Source: Bacillota bacterium
Lineage (GTDB): Bacteria > Bacillota > Clostridia > Peptostreptococcales > Anaerovoracaceae
Assembly: GCA_025361765.1 (NCBI GenBank)
Contig: JANYJS010000043.1
Location: forward strand, 1-42,850
Reading direction: 5' to 3'
Length of the DNA stretch: 42,850 bases
The position numbers were made by a program, and so were the translations under genes. Every line of letters starts with the position of its first letter. The stretch's first letter is position 1. Shown here in pieces: positions 18,361-27,732 of the stretch. Below the pieces are notes generated by a model that was not told where the DNA came from, ran no database searches, and was given only the letters and a program-made list of their open reading frames with translations.

Positions 18361-20106
18361 CTAAATAATAATGGTGAATTCAGACCCTACGCCAATTTTA
18401 CTCTCGACATATATTTCTCCTTCAAAGAGATGGACTATATGCTTGACGATAGCAAGCCCGAGACCTGTTCCCCCAGCCATTTGAGATCTCGACTTATCCA
18501 CTCTATAGAATCGTTCAAAGAGTCTGGGCAAATGCTCTTCCGAGATACCATAGCCTTGATCCTTGACAACAATATGAATACGATTGAATTTCTTATGCGC
18601 AGAAACAGTCACTTGTTTTCCGTTTTCAGAGTATTTGACCGCATTTTCAATCAGATTCACCATCATCTGTCTGAAACGGTCTGGATTACCCTCAATCTCA
18701 ATATCTTCTGCATCATAGTCTTGAACTATAACGGCTTTTTTCTCCTCTATAATAGGTGCAATGGCGCTGATTGTTTGGGCAATAGCTTCTTTGACGTCTA
18801 TTTTCCCGGAAAGCTTTGGCTCTCTTCCCCCTTCAATATCTGAAATAATCAGAATATCCTCTATAAGCCTTTTGAGTCTTGCGCTTTCAATAGCGATGAT
18901 GTCAAGGAATCTGCTGCGCAAAGCCGGATCCTCCGCCGCACCGGCTTGAAGAGTTTCCACAAAGCCGGCTATTGAAGTCAGTGGTGTTTTTAATTCGTGG
19001 GAAACATTGGCGACAAACTCTCTACGAATATTTTCCATTTTTTTAAATTCTGTAATGTCTTCAATAAGTGCCATGATGCCCAATTGCTTATTGCTGTATT
19101 CATCCGTAATATATACCGTTTTGATTTTATAGATGCGGCCTCCGGGGAATTCAACATCCTGCTCTCCGATGAATTTTTCCGAAACCACTTTTTTAAAGGT
19201 ATCGTGAAGCTGGCTGCTTCTAATTGAGCGCAGCAGGTACTCTCCCACGCTTTGATCCGAAAGCCCAAACATTTTTTTAGCGGCATTGTTGACTAAAATG
19301 ACCCTAAACTCATTATCTACGGCAATAATGGCTTCCTTCATGCTATATAGAACTGACAGTTTTTTGCTGTTGCTATCTGACAATTCGGTAATGGTATGCC
19401 CTAACTTTTCCGCCATGTCGTTGATTTTTATGGCGATTTTTTCGAGTTCATCCCCAGACTTAACAAAGATCCTCTCGTTATAATTTCCATCGGCGATTTT
19501 TGACGTTGCAGCCAAAATCGTTCTAACCGGCCTTGTAATGCGGCCCGTATAAAGAAGACTCATCAAAATCGCGAGTATTACGCCGACTAAGGCTGAAAGT
19601 AAGGAGTTTTTGATGATGTAGTCATTGATAATTTCGACTTGATCGATTTCCATCGCCAGCCTGGTAATGACCGTAATTTCTCCCTTATGGTTCAATGGCA
19701 CTGCCACATAGACGTATTTTACGTTGAAAGTGCCGCTGGTTCTGACGCTAAAACCCACATTCCCAGTCAGTGCTTGCTTTACTTCCTCTCTATATTTATG
19801 ATTTTCCATGTTGACATAGGCGGCTCCAGCTTGGGAATCCCCTAAAACTTTGCCGTCCTTTGCTATGAAGGTAACCCTTTCATTGATTTGGCTGGCAAAA
19901 TCAATGGCAAATGCGCTGTAATCGGGCACAATGTTCCGCACATAATCTTCTTCGATGGCTTTATTAATAAGATTGCCATAATTCTCAAGCGTAGTCTGGT
20001 TGACAGACTCAAAATTATTCATGGTTGCCCTTATAGAAATGAAGCTGGTCACGCCGACGCTGACCAATATTAAAACAATGGAAAAAATCAAGATTTTTCT
20101 TCTCAT
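18361..20106 (-). CDS. phoR: phosphate sensor histidine kinase PhoR
   Basis: 581-residue membrane kinase. One transmembrane helix at about 5-27, an extracellular sensor domain to about 165, a second helix near 168-188, then HAMP (about 190-242), PAS (about 252-345), HisKA with the phosphorylated H370 in VSHELKTP, and a HATPase domain with N487 (LIENAVKYS), DQGYGIS near 516 and GGTGLGLAI near 545. The layout is that of PhoR from Firmicutes. It starts 36 bp after phoP and precedes the Pho box of pstS, so it is the phosphate sensor by sequence and context. Confidence 0.94.
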   Translation of the reverse strand: MRRKILIFSIVLILVSVGVTSFISIRATMNNFESVNQTTLENYGNLINKAIEEDYVRNIVPDYSAFAIDFASQINERVTFIAKDGKVLGDSQAGAAYVNMENHKYREEVKQALTGNVGFSVRTSGTFNVKYVYVAVPLNHKGEITVITRLAMEIDQVEIINDYIIKNSLLSALVGVILAILMSLLYTGRITRPVRTILAATSKIADGNYNERIFVKSGDELEKIAIKINDMAEKLGHTITELSDSNSKKLSVLYSMKEAIIAVDNEFRVILVNNAAKKMFGLSDQSVGEYLLRSIRSSQLHDTFKKVVSEKFIGEQDVEFPGGRIYKIKTVYITDEYSNKQLGIMALIEDITEFKKMENIRREFVANVSHELKTPLTSIAGFVETLQAGAAEDPALRSRFLDIIAIESARLKRLIEDILIISDIEGGREPKLSGKIDVKEAIAQTISAIAPIIEEKKAVIVQDYDAEDIEIEGNPDRFRQMMVNLIENAVKYSENGKQVTVSAHKKFNRIHIVVKDQGYGISEEHLPRLFERFYRVDKSRSQMAGGTGLGLAIVKHIVHLFEGEIYVESKIGVGSEFTIII

Positions 20107-20142
20107 GCGATTCCCCTCAACTCTGGCATCATTATGCGCCTA

Positions 20143-20853
20143 CTACAAAATTTTATAGCCTACACCTCTAATTGTTTGTATGATCTGTTCCTCTTCACCA
20201 AGTTTTAGTCTTAAATACCGTACATGTACGTCAACGGTTCTCGTTTCACCAATATAATCATAGCCCCAAACTTTATCAAGCAGATAATCGCGACTCATGA
20301 CCTTTCCTCGATTGACTGCCAAAGTTTTTAAAAGTTCAAATTCTTTAAAAGTCAGTTCGACAAGTCTGTCATTCACTCTCACTTCGTGTTTTTCAATATC
20401 CATGGTCAAATCTCCGACATGAATCAATTGATCAGATTTTTTTTCATCTTTATTTCCCGGCTCCTGTTCTTCATTGGCAGGCATAGATTCACTCCTGCGC
20501 AGAACAGCTTTGACCCTAGCCATCAATTCTCTCACGCTAAAAGGCTTTGTCACATAATCGTCCGCTCCAAATTCAAGGCCTAAAATCTTGTCTATTTCTT
20601 CGCTCTTGGCGGTGAGCATAATAATAGGCGTTTTGAGATGATGAACTTCTCTGAGTTCTCTACAAACATCAAACCCGTTTTTGCCTGGCAGCATGACGTC
20701 AAGAAGGATCAGATCCGGCTTTTCTGACAAGGCATAGGCCAATCCTGATTCTCCATCGGAAGCGATCATCGTCTCATATCCGTTTTCTTTTAAATTATAG
20801 ACGATGAGTTCGCTGATATTTGTCTCATCCTCAACAATAAGCACTCTTTGCAT
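20143..20853 (-). CDS. phoP: phosphate response regulator PhoP/PhoB
   Basis: 236-residue OmpR-family regulator. The receiver domain has the acidic pair E8/D9, the phosphorylated D52 (LLDVMLPG) and the switch Thr/Lys in MLTAKSEE. A polar linker rich in E, K and N (about 124-145) joins it to a winged-helix DNA-binding domain (ELTFKEFELLKTL, RGKVMSRDYLLDKVWGYDY, RTVDVHVRYLR). AGGAAG precedes the ATG at 20853; a longer frame to 20901 adds a tail with no homology and no ribosome site. Expected to bind the Pho box before pstS. Confidence 0.95.
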   Translation of the reverse strand: MQRVLIVEDETNISELIVYNLKENGYETMIASDGESGLAYALSEKPDLILLDVMLPGKNGFDVCRELREVHHLKTPIIMLTAKSEEIDKILGLEFGADDYVTKPFSVRELMARVKAVLRRSESMPANEEQEPGNKDEKKSDQLIHVGDLTMDIEKHEVRVNDRLVELTFKEFELLKTLAVNRGKVMSRDYLLDKVWGYDYIGETRTVDVHVRYLRLKLGEEEQIIQTIRGVGYKIL

Positions 20854-20947
20854 AAGCAGCTTCCTTTCATGCAATTCTTCAAATATAAACATCTGCGCCA
20901 TTTTCTTTGGTGTTTTAATCGTGTATTATTATGCTTCAATTATACAT

Positions 20948-21105
20948 GACCTCGATATTAAAGCAATATGCCGATAGCACGCGATCTCGGTATTAAAGCA
21001 ATATGCCGATAGCACGCGATCTCGGTAATAGAGCAATGTATCGATAACTCCCGACCTCGGTAATAGAGCAATGTATCGATAACTCCCGACCTCGGCATTA
21101 AAGCC
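20948..21105. repeat. 35-bp tandem repeat, four full copies and a partial fifth
   Basis: Units start at 20948, 20983, 21018, 21053 and 21088 (partial). Units 1-2 share one sequence type (AAAGCAATATGCCGATAGC) and units 3-4 another (AGAGCAATGTATCGATAAC), so the array seems to have grown by duplicating neighbours. There are no unique spacers. It fills most of the 335-bp gap between the lysine operon's end and phoP; the rest of the gap holds the terminator at 21105-21163. Confidence 0.92.
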
Positions 21106-21163
21106 TAAATAAAAAACAGCCCGAGCGCTAAGGTGCAGCGCACCAAAGGCATTCGAGCTGTTT
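21105..21163 (-). terminator. terminator of the lysine-fermentation operon
   Basis: Outer stem AAACAGC (21114-21120) with GCTGTTT (21157-21163), extended inward by imperfect pairs, encloses a small hairpin GGTGC-AGC-GCACC (21132-21144). The minus strand then reads GCTGTTTTTTATTTAG, a clean T-run. It is about 25 bp past the atoA stop. Confidence 0.87.
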
Positions 21164-21188
21164 AAGTATGGACATTCGCGTCTGTTGT

Positions 21189-21839
21189 CTAGATCATATC
21201 TTTCAAGTGCGGGCTAATGATTAATGGTGCCTCTGTGGCTTCCCGTACCTGCTCTACAGTGTATTCAGGGTTGATTTCTGTAAGAACCAGGCCCATTTCC
21301 GTAACTTCAAGAACCGCCATTTCGGTGACAATCATATCAACGACTTTCAAGGCAGTGAAAGGAAGCGTGCATCTTTTAAGGATTTTATGTTGCCCCTTAT
21401 TAGTATGCTGCATGGCAATGATGACTTTCTTCGCACCAACAACAAGGTCCATAGCGCCGCCCATGCCTGGGAGCATAACGCCTGGTATAATCCAGTTGGC
21501 AAGGTTGCCTTCTTGATCTACCTGAAGTGAGCCAAGTACTGTTGCATCTACATGGCCGCCTCTGATGATGCCAAAAGAAGTGGCGCTGTCGAAAAACATG
21601 GCTCCTGGTTTAACCGTCACGTATTGTGCGCCTGCATTGACCAAATCGATATCTTCCTTGCCCTTTTCAGCGGCTGTACCAAGTCCTAGGAATCCATTCT
21701 CAGACTGAAAGGTTACATCATAGTCGTGGGGAATATAGTTGGCAACCATGGTAGGTAGTCCAATGCCCAAATTGACTACGTCTCCGTCCTTGAGCTCCTT
21801 CGCCACCCTTCTGGCAATGATTTCCTTTATATCTGCCAT
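21189..21839 (-). CDS. atoA: CoA-transferase beta subunit (butyryl-CoA:acetoacetate type)
   Basis: 216-residue family I CoA-transferase subunit. The catalytic glutamate that forms the CoA thioester is E47 in QSENG, with GIGLPT before it. In lysine fermentation this enzyme moves CoA from butyryl-CoA to acetoacetate, giving butyrate and acetoacetyl-CoA. The ATG follows AGGAGGTG, and the start overlaps the end of the alpha-subunit gene by 13 nt. It is the last gene of the kam operon, followed by the terminator. Acyl specificity is inferred from the neighbours. Confidence 0.9.
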   Translation of the reverse strand: MADIKEIIARRVAKELKDGDVVNLGIGLPTMVANYIPHDYDVTFQSENGFLGLGTAAEKGKEDIDLVNAGAQYVTVKPGAMFFDSATSFGIIRGGHVDATVLGSLQVDQEGNLANWIIPGVMLPGMGGAMDLVVGAKKVIIAMQHTNKGQHKILKRCTLPFTALKVVDMIVTEMAVLEVTEMGLVLTEINPEYTVEQVREATEAPLIISPHLKDMI

Positions 21840-22495
21840 GGCTTTTCACCTCCTACAATCACGTCTACGAAGATGCCTGAAGTGACAACATGCTCAGGAT
21901 CTATCTCGCCGATTTCAACAATTTTCTCTGTTGCCACAATCACCATTTCCGCCGCTGTCGCAATCAAGGGGTTGAAATTTCTGGTGGATTTGCTGTAGCA
22001 GGTATTGCCTTTTTTATCTGTCACAGTCCCTCTGACGAGAGCGAAGTCAGCCTTCAAAGGCAATTCAAGCAGGTAGTCCTTCCCCCCGATGGTCAGCACC
22101 TGCTTGCCCTCGGCGACGATGGTGCCGACACCCGTCGGTGTCAGAAAACCGCCGAGACCTGCTCCAGCTCCGCGAATCCGTTCCGCTAAAGTTCCCTGAG
22201 GAACCAGAATCACTTCCATTTCCCCTGAAACCATTTGGGTGCCGACTTCCGGGTTTAAGCCCACATGGGATGCAATCAGCGTTTTGACCTGATGTGCAGA
22301 AATGAGCTTGGCGACGCCTCTTCCAGGGTATCCGCCATCGTTGCAGATAATCGTCAGGTTTTTAACACCCTTCACAACTAATGCGTCAATGAGTATTTCA
22401 GGAGTTCCCGTCGCCATAAACCCGCCAACCATTATGATAGCGCCATCTTTGATCGGCTCAATAGCTTCTTCAACAGTTTTTATTTTGTTCTTCAT
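21827..22495 (-). CDS. atoD: CoA-transferase alpha subunit (butyryl-CoA:acetoacetate type)
   Basis: 222-residue partner of AtoA. The family motif [10 protein letters not shown] lies near residue 24, and the CoA-binding segment [19 protein letters not shown] is typical of alpha subunits. AGGAGG sits directly upstream of the ATG, 9 bp after the kamE stop. The heterodimer would link the cleaved carbon chain of lysine to acetyl-CoA and butyrate production. Confidence 0.9.
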   Translation of the reverse strand: MKNKIKTVEEAIEPIKDGAIIMVGGFMATGTPEILIDALVVKGVKNLTIICNDGGYPGRGVAKLISAHQVKTLIASHVGLNPEVGTQMVSGEMEVILVPQGTLAERIRGAGAGLGGFLTPTGVGTIVAEGKQVLTIGGKDYLLELPLKADFALVRGTVTDKKGNTCYSKSTRNFNPLIATAAEMVIVATEKIVEIGEIDPEHVVTSGIFVDVIVGGEKPWQI

Positions 22496-22504
22496 ACTTA
22501 CCTC

Positions 22505-23263
22505 CTAAACGAGTTTTCTTTTGACCATTTCGGTTACAATGAAGGTCCCTACATCTTCGGCATAAGTATCGCTTCCGAATCCGGCATCATAGCCAAGTTC
22601 CTGGGCAAGCTCATGAGAAATTCTAGGGCCGCCGCAGACGATGACCATTTTATCTCTGACGCCTTCTGCTTCGAGAAGCTCTACTAGCTGAGTCATGTTG
22701 GGAATATGAACATCCTTTTGAGTGACGACCTGGGAAACGAGAATGGCGTCCGCATTCATCTCAATGGCTTTAGCCACTAAAACTTCGTTCGGTACCTGGC
22801 TACCCATGTTAAAAGCTTCAATGCCTTTATAGCGCTCCAGGCCATAATGCCCGTGAAAGCCCTTCATGTTCATGATGGCATCAATCCCTACCGTATGCGC
22901 GTCTGTTCCCGTGCAAGCACCGACAATAACCACATCTCTTTGAATGTTTTCCTTGATGTATTTTTCGACCTCGTATTTATCCATGATTTCCACTTCGATT
23001 TTATTAACCTTAATCGTTGTAAAATCAACAGTGTGCTGACATTTCCCGTACATGATGAAATAGGTATACCCAATACCAAGATCCTTTGAGCAGACTACAG
23101 CGGGTTCATCAAGACCCATTTTTCTTGCTAAAACCTTGGCCGCTTCCGACGCTTCATCGGAATAGGGAATAGGAAGCGTGAAACTGAGCTGCATCATGCC
23201 ATCATTCATGGTATCCCCGTAGGGTTTAACCTTTGTTAAATCTATTTTTGCGATGTCCGTCAT
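22505..23263 (-). CDS. kamE: beta-lysine/D-lysine 5,6-aminomutase, beta (B12-binding) subunit
   Basis: 252-residue subunit that binds adenosylcobalamin and anchors PLP. The B12 motif DAHTVG places the cobalt-ligand histidine at H123, and K134 in MNMKGFHG lies eleven residues later, the same spacing as the H133/K144 pair of the characterised enzyme, so both cofactor residues are present. A Rossmann-like domain follows (DVVIVGACTG, ILVSQVV, MVIVCGGPRI). The ATG shares one base with the kamD stop (TAATG). With KamD it moves the terminal amino group of beta-lysine to give 3,5-diaminohexanoate. Confidence 0.95.
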   Translation of the reverse strand: MTDIAKIDLTKVKPYGDTMNDGMMQLSFTLPIPYSDEASEAAKVLARKMGLDEPAVVCSKDLGIGYTYFIMYGKCQHTVDFTTIKVNKIEVEIMDKYEVEKYIKENIQRDVVIVGACTGTDAHTVGIDAIMNMKGFHGHYGLERYKGIEAFNMGSQVPNEVLVAKAIEMNADAILVSQVVTQKDVHIPNMTQLVELLEAEGVRDKMVIVCGGPRISHELAQELGYDAGFGSDTYAEDVGTFIVTEMVKRKLV

Positions 23264-24819
23264 TATTTTCCACCCCCTAACATTAGAGTAATAAATGGAT
23301 TGAAATACTGTTCATCTTTTAAGGCGACGCCATGGAGACCTTTTCCGCCATCCTTCGGCCTTTTAACGCCAGCAAACTTTCCTTTTTCAATTGTAGAGAA
23401 CAGCCCTTCTTTTTCTATTTCCTTCAGCATTTTTTCAGCTGAGTTTAAAACTTCCTGAGCACGCTTTTGAATGATGCCGTTTTCTTTAAACTCGACTTCT
23501 TCACCAATGTCTCTGGCATTATTGAAAATATATTTTGCGTTTTCAATGGCCAGCATTCTGTCCTGAAGATGGGGTGTATGTATGGCCTCAGTCAGCATGC
23601 CTAATAGCTGCAGACCCTGGCCAGACCAAATCGCAACCATATTAAAGAGCGCATCTTGTATATGCCCTTTGAAAATATTTCCTGTCATGAATTTTGTCGG
23701 TGGCATATATTTTAATGGTGCTTTTGGGAATATTTCCTTGGCCATGATCGCCTGGGATAATTCCAGCAGGAATCCGTTTTCAGTATTGGGATCCATTTCA
23801 AAAGCATGTCCCAGACCCATTTGTTCTTCTGGAATACCGGCTTTAAGTGCGAACTGTTCATTCATAAACTGAGAAGCCAAAACTGTATGGGCTTCTTCGA
23901 TGGCATCGGAGGTAGTCAAATAATTATCCTCGCCGGTATTCATAATGATTCCGGAATATCCGATAATAACTCTTGAAAAATACTGGTCGACAAGGGTACG
24001 CTGCATGTTGATATCTCGGAACAGTATCCCGTAAAGAGCATCATTCAGCATGACGTCTAGTCTCTCGATGGCGCCCATAGCAGCAATCTCAGGCATGCAA
24101 AGTCCTGAGCTGTAATTGCACAGTCTGATATACCTGCCAACTTCTTCCCCAACTTCATCAAGTTTTTTTCTCATAATCCTGAAATTTTCCTGTGTCGCAT
24201 AAGTTCCCCCGAAGCCTTCTGTCGTCGGTCCATAAGGCACGTAATCCAGAAGACTTTGCCCAGTAGTTCTTATAACAGCGATGATATCTGCGCCTTGTCT
24301 CCCTGCGGCTTCAGCCTGAAGAACGTCCTCGTAAATATTTCCCGTTGCCACGATTAAGTACAAATAAGGCTTTTTGCCTTCCCCAATTGTACTCAGGTAA
24401 TTATCTCTTTTTTTGCTCTGAAGCTTAATTTTATCAAGGGCTTCCTGCACCAGAGGCATAATTTGCGCTTCCGCTTCTTTTGTGCTGACGGTTTCAAGCT
24501 TCATCAAATCCAGATCTCCGCTGGAAACCTTCTCTGAGATTTGCTGAGGTGAAAGTCCAGTTTTAATCATAGCATTACCCATCCAGTAGGCAATCCCTCT
24601 TGATAGTCCACCACCCTCATTGATGGCATCCACGACAATATTCGGCAGAGGTCTTTCTACCTCGTCGATGCCGTCTACCCCTAATAGCCTTAAAATGGTT
24701 CTTTCGGTGGAAACTGTCGTATGTCTTTCTATGAAGATTTGCATGTCTTCAGCGATATTATTGGCAGCGTTTCTGGCGCTGGCGATAATTGCTGGGTCTA
24801 GATTCAATTTGCTTTTCAT
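23263..24819 (-). CDS. kamD: beta-lysine/D-lysine 5,6-aminomutase, alpha subunit
   Basis: 518-residue TIM-barrel subunit of the B12- and PLP-dependent aminomutase. The length matches characterised KamD proteins, and the sequence is well conserved across its length (for example YLYLIVATGNIYEDVLQAEA, TEGFGGTYATQENFR). I use the ATG at 24819 (MKSKLNLD), nine bases after AGGAGG; the longer frame to 24861 adds residues encoded by the repeat-bearing intergenic DNA. It is coupled to kamE by a one-base overlap and separated from kamC by an unusual 169-bp gap with stem-loops. Confidence 0.95.
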   Translation of the reverse strand: MKSKLNLDPAIIASARNAANNIAEDMQIFIERHTTVSTERTILRLLGVDGIDEVERPLPNIVVDAINEGGGLSRGIAYWMGNAMIKTGLSPQQISEKVSSGDLDLMKLETVSTKEAEAQIMPLVQEALDKIKLQSKKRDNYLSTIGEGKKPYLYLIVATGNIYEDVLQAEAAGRQGADIIAVIRTTGQSLLDYVPYGPTTEGFGGTYATQENFRIMRKKLDEVGEEVGRYIRLCNYSSGLCMPEIAAMGAIERLDVMLNDALYGILFRDINMQRTLVDQYFSRVIIGYSGIIMNTGEDNYLTTSDAIEEAHTVLASQFMNEQFALKAGIPEEQMGLGHAFEMDPNTENGFLLELSQAIMAKEIFPKAPLKYMPPTKFMTGNIFKGHIQDALFNMVAIWSGQGLQLLGMLTEAIHTPHLQDRMLAIENAKYIFNNARDIGEEVEFKENGIIQKRAQEVLNSAEKMLKEIEKEGLFSTIEKGKFAGVKRPKDGGKGLHGVALKDEQYFNPFITLMLGGGK

Positions 24820-24835
24820 CCTTTTTACCTCCTTT

Positions 24836-24988
24836 GGTGAAGTTATGCACGGAAATCGCAATCATCGATTGGCCGATTTCAACTGCCATTAGCTCGTCCA
24901 ATTTGCAGAGCAAATTGATGGTGAACTTATGCACAGAAATCCCAAATCTTCGATTTGTAGATTTCTACTGCTATTTGATTTGCAGGTT
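24836..24988. repeat. imperfect 84-bp tandem duplication with three stem-loops between kamC and kamD
   Basis: Copies begin at 24836 and 24920 with GGTGAASTTATGCAC. Copy A has a two-part stem at 24852-24880 (GAAATCG/CGATTTC then CAATC/GATTG, 3-nt loop). Copy B has the equivalent at 24935-24966 (AGAAATC/GATTTCT then AAATC/GATTT). Between them is a perfect palindrome CAATTTG-CAGAG-CAAATTG (24899-24917). None ends in a T-run, so processing or mRNA-stability elements are more likely than terminators. Confidence 0.85.
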
Positions 24989-26623
24989 CTACTGCCCAGT
25001 CAGTATCTTTTGAGCTACTTCTATAATCTCGTCATAGATTCCCAGCATTTTAGCAATATTCAGAGCATCTTTTGGTATTTCCTGTCCGCTGCTTACCGCA
25101 TAAAGTCTGTAATCCATGTATTTGGAAATAACTTCTATGCGCTCCCGCCGGTTGGCATGATGTAGCTCTTTTTCAAGCTTTGCCATATCTGCTCCGGAAA
25201 GGCCTCTAACCTGCATATTCTGAATACTCTTATTCATTGCTGCGTTATCGAAATGGGTGGTCACCAGAGTAATATAACTTTTGGCCGAAAGATAGCCGAT
25301 GACGCTTTTGGTGAGAGCCAGCCCTTCGACAGGATTTGTACCGCTGGCTATTTCATCGATTAAAATAAGGGCATTCTTCTGGCTCTGATCCAAAATATCC
25401 TTGAGTTCCTCCATTTCACTGCCGAAGCTGGAAAGACCCCTTTGCATAGACTGAGTATCCCCAATTAGAATGCTAATGGAGCTTGATAAGCCCAGCTTAG
25501 CTTCCCGGCATGGAACAAAAAACCCATGTTGTGCTAATAATGTCACAAGGCCAACCATCTTCAAGGAAATGGTTTTACCTCCCATATTAGCCCCAGTAAT
25601 GCAGGTCACACCATCCGCAAGGTTTATGCTGACCGGACAGAATATCTTGCCCTTATCGCTGAGAATCTTCTCAACCATAAGATGCCGACCATCCATAATT
25701 TTAATAAAATGAGCGTCACCGATTTCCGGCCTGCAGCAATTGTTATCCCTCGCATATCTTGCCTTAGCAATGACAAAATCAAGTTCGCCGACAATGAGGC
25801 AGTTTTTCTGCAAGTCTTCTTGATAAATGGCCACTTTTCTAGATAAATTTGTCCTGACTTTAAGCTCCTCTTCGTCAACCTGAGAATTGATCTCTTCCAT
25901 TCTTCTCATACTGGCATCAAGGGCATCAGTGCTTTTAATCACATATGTGACCGTCATATAATCTTCGCACTCAACCGTAAGCTGATTAATGCTCCTTGCT
26001 TTAGCCAGAAGCTCAGGACTTGATTTTGAAATCAGCAGTTCAAATTTCGGCGTCATAGAGATGCAGAACTCCTTTTCCAGCTGCTGCTTAATCTGCTTTT
26101 TTTCCTGCCTTATGGAAATTTCCAGATTGTGTTTTTCTTTGCGCAGGCCGCCTAATAGTTCCGAAAAGTCGTCATAGATATAAAAGGTATTGATCCTATC
26201 TCCCCTTGGATCCAGGATATCAAGAAGTTTATTTGTTTCAATGAGAACAAGCTGCTTAGGCATACTTTCCCCGAGCTCATGAATAAGTGCGCCAAGTCTC
26301 TCAAGTTGAAGCAAAAAGTTTTTAAGCTCGTAAAACTCCACCACGGAAAGCACATTATTGATGCTCCTGCTGACGGTAAAGCTAATCTCTTTGATTTCCA
26401 TTAGAATCTCATCAAGCACATCCATTTTCTGAGGATAATCGTTTAGGATTTTAAATATTGAAGAGAGCTTGTTAAACTCTTCCCTTAACTTGTCTTCTTC
26501 GCCTGGAAAAAAGGCGGTCATTTCTTTAAGGTATTTCCTGCCATAAGGCGTCCTTATGCTTATGATTTGAATGACAAAATCGAAGCCGGTCTCATTTTTC
26601 GCTTTTGTGCTGGCAAGCCTCAT
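24989..26623 (-). CDS. kamC: lysine 5,6-aminomutase reactivase ATPase, MutS-like (KamC)
   Basis: 544-residue relative of the MutS/MutS2 ATPase core. The lever/clamp-like helical part fills residues 1-300 and the ABC-type ATPase domain follows: Walker A TGANMGGKT at about 343-351, Walker B ALILIDEIASGTNP near 418, and the HFDN segment. No mismatch-recognition domain or Smr nuclease is visible. Genes of this type in kam clusters are annotated as the ATPase that restores B12-inactivated aminomutase, together with KamB. The ATG at 26623 follows GGAGGTGA with 5-nt spacing; a start at 26647 lacks one. It overlaps kamB by 32 nt. The role is inferred from family and context. Confidence 0.85.
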   Translation of the reverse strand: MRLASTKAKNETGFDFVIQIISIRTPYGRKYLKEMTAFFPGEEDKLREEFNKLSSIFKILNDYPQKMDVLDEILMEIKEISFTVSRSINNVLSVVEFYELKNFLLQLERLGALIHELGESMPKQLVLIETNKLLDILDPRGDRINTFYIYDDFSELLGGLRKEKHNLEISIRQEKKQIKQQLEKEFCISMTPKFELLISKSSPELLAKARSINQLTVECEDYMTVTYVIKSTDALDASMRRMEEINSQVDEEELKVRTNLSRKVAIYQEDLQKNCLIVGELDFVIAKARYARDNNCCRPEIGDAHFIKIMDGRHLMVEKILSDKGKIFCPVSINLADGVTCITGANMGGKTISLKMVGLVTLLAQHGFFVPCREAKLGLSSSISILIGDTQSMQRGLSSFGSEMEELKDILDQSQKNALILIDEIASGTNPVEGLALTKSVIGYLSAKSYITLVTTHFDNAAMNKSIQNMQVRGLSGADMAKLEKELHHANRRERIEVISKYMDYRLYAVSSGQEIPKDALNIAKMLGIYDEIIEVAQKILTGQ

Positions 26624-27653
26624 CGAAATCACCTCCAAACTTAACATCGATAATAGGGATTTCTTTTATCGCCACCCTCATGGCGCCAAGCAATGCTTCG
26701 TGTTCAAAGCTATAACCCGCTGGTGCATAGGGGTTTACCGTAATTGCAGCCACCGTAATCTGCTCCATCACCTGAACGCAAAAGCCTTTTTTAGCCATTT
26801 GCTGCCAGGGATTCGCCTCGATAAAAATCTTGGTTGGATCCTTGACGATAAACTTGAGATGTTTGAATTTGCCAGGATGGATATCCGCCACAACGCTGAG
26901 GGTCAAGGCTCCTGGTATATAGACAAAAGCCACGTCTTCATCAATGAGTTCATCAATGAATTTGCTGGCATTAAGCCCGGTTTTAAGATCCAGGAATTGA
27001 AACTGATGGTCTTTTTTTATCAACATGATTTGGTCTTTATACTGATTTTCAAGGATAGCTTTGTAAACAGCGGAATCATCAATTCCAGGCAATCCATATA
27101 AACTGACGACATGGAGCGTTTCTTCGACCACCTTTTTTAAGCTTCTGCTGATGACCGCTCCAGTGGCGATGATTACCCCGTCGGAAACCCCCGGTGCGGC
27201 TACTGATTTTCGATCGACAGCTCCATCGATTAAAATCATGTCCGCACCGAGGCCCATCATTTCCTGACATAGTTTTTTATGGTCTCTGACATTGAGCGGC
27301 CCTGCAATTTGAACATAGCCACTCTCTGCCGCCCTGCAGATCAGAATCCGCCCCAGAGGGGTCGAGTATTCTGTCATTCGGAGTATCTCGAGGCCGGCGT
27401 CAGCCATCTCGTAGAGTTTAACTGGTATAGAGACCAAAGTATCTATTTCGATGAATATTTTGGGTTTATCCGTACCAGTCACCAGGTCAATCAGTTCTCC
27501 ATCCCTTCCAGTCGAGGTAATGCCAAGACGAAGGCCTTCGTCCATAGCCTCTTCAATCAAATAATTGAGGGCTGTGGTTTTTCCTGCATTTTTCGCCATT
27601 CCTACAATGGAAAGGGTCTTGAACTGATTCTTTAACTGGTTAAGGAGTCCCAT
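26592..27653 (-). CDS. kamB: lysine 5,6-aminomutase reactivase subunit KamB
   Basis: 353-residue protein with a P-loop at residues 18-27 (GMAKNAGKTT) and a SIMIBI-like N-terminal half (ILIDGAVDRKS, APGVSDGVIIATGAVISRS). The C-terminal half is family-specific. It is found next to kamC in lysine-fermentation clusters and is regarded as the partner in reactivating the 5,6-aminomutase. A GAGG ribosome site lies before the ATG, and its end overlaps kamC. Detailed mechanism is not shown by the sequence. Confidence 0.85.
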   Translation of the reverse strand: MGLLNQLKNQFKTLSIVGMAKNAGKTTALNYLIEEAMDEGLRLGITSTGRDGELIDLVTGTDKPKIFIEIDTLVSIPVKLYEMADAGLEILRMTEYSTPLGRILICRAAESGYVQIAGPLNVRDHKKLCQEMMGLGADMILIDGAVDRKSVAAPGVSDGVIIATGAVISRSLKKVVEETLHVVSLYGLPGIDDSAVYKAILENQYKDQIMLIKKDHQFQFLDLKTGLNASKFIDELIDEDVAFVYIPGALTLSVVADIHPGKFKHLKFIVKDPTKIFIEANPWQQMAKKGFCVQVMEQITVAAITVNPYAPAGYSFEHEALLGAMRVAIKEIPIIDVKFGGDFDEACQHKSEK

Positions 27654-27732
27654 TAGTCTACCTCTTAATGCTGTTTTTCCTAATTCTCTTGTATTTGTTT
27701 TAACTATACTTTTATTTGTATCAAATGTGTCA

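Noticed and set aside
18298-18843. 181-residue plus-strand ORF
   Set aside because: Antisense to the well-conserved kinase domains of phoR; no ribosome site or known fold.
20948-21105. CRISPR array
   Set aside because: The 35-bp units are contiguous, with no unique spacers and no cas genes nearby.
24760-24890. Small minus-strand ORF starting MAVEIGQS in the kamC-kamD gap
   Set aside because: It runs out of frame into kamD, has no ribosome site, and is explained by the 84-bp duplication.
24989-26623. DNA mismatch repair MutS2
   Set aside because: No Smr domain or mismatch-recognition domain, and the gene is coupled to kamB in the lysine operon.
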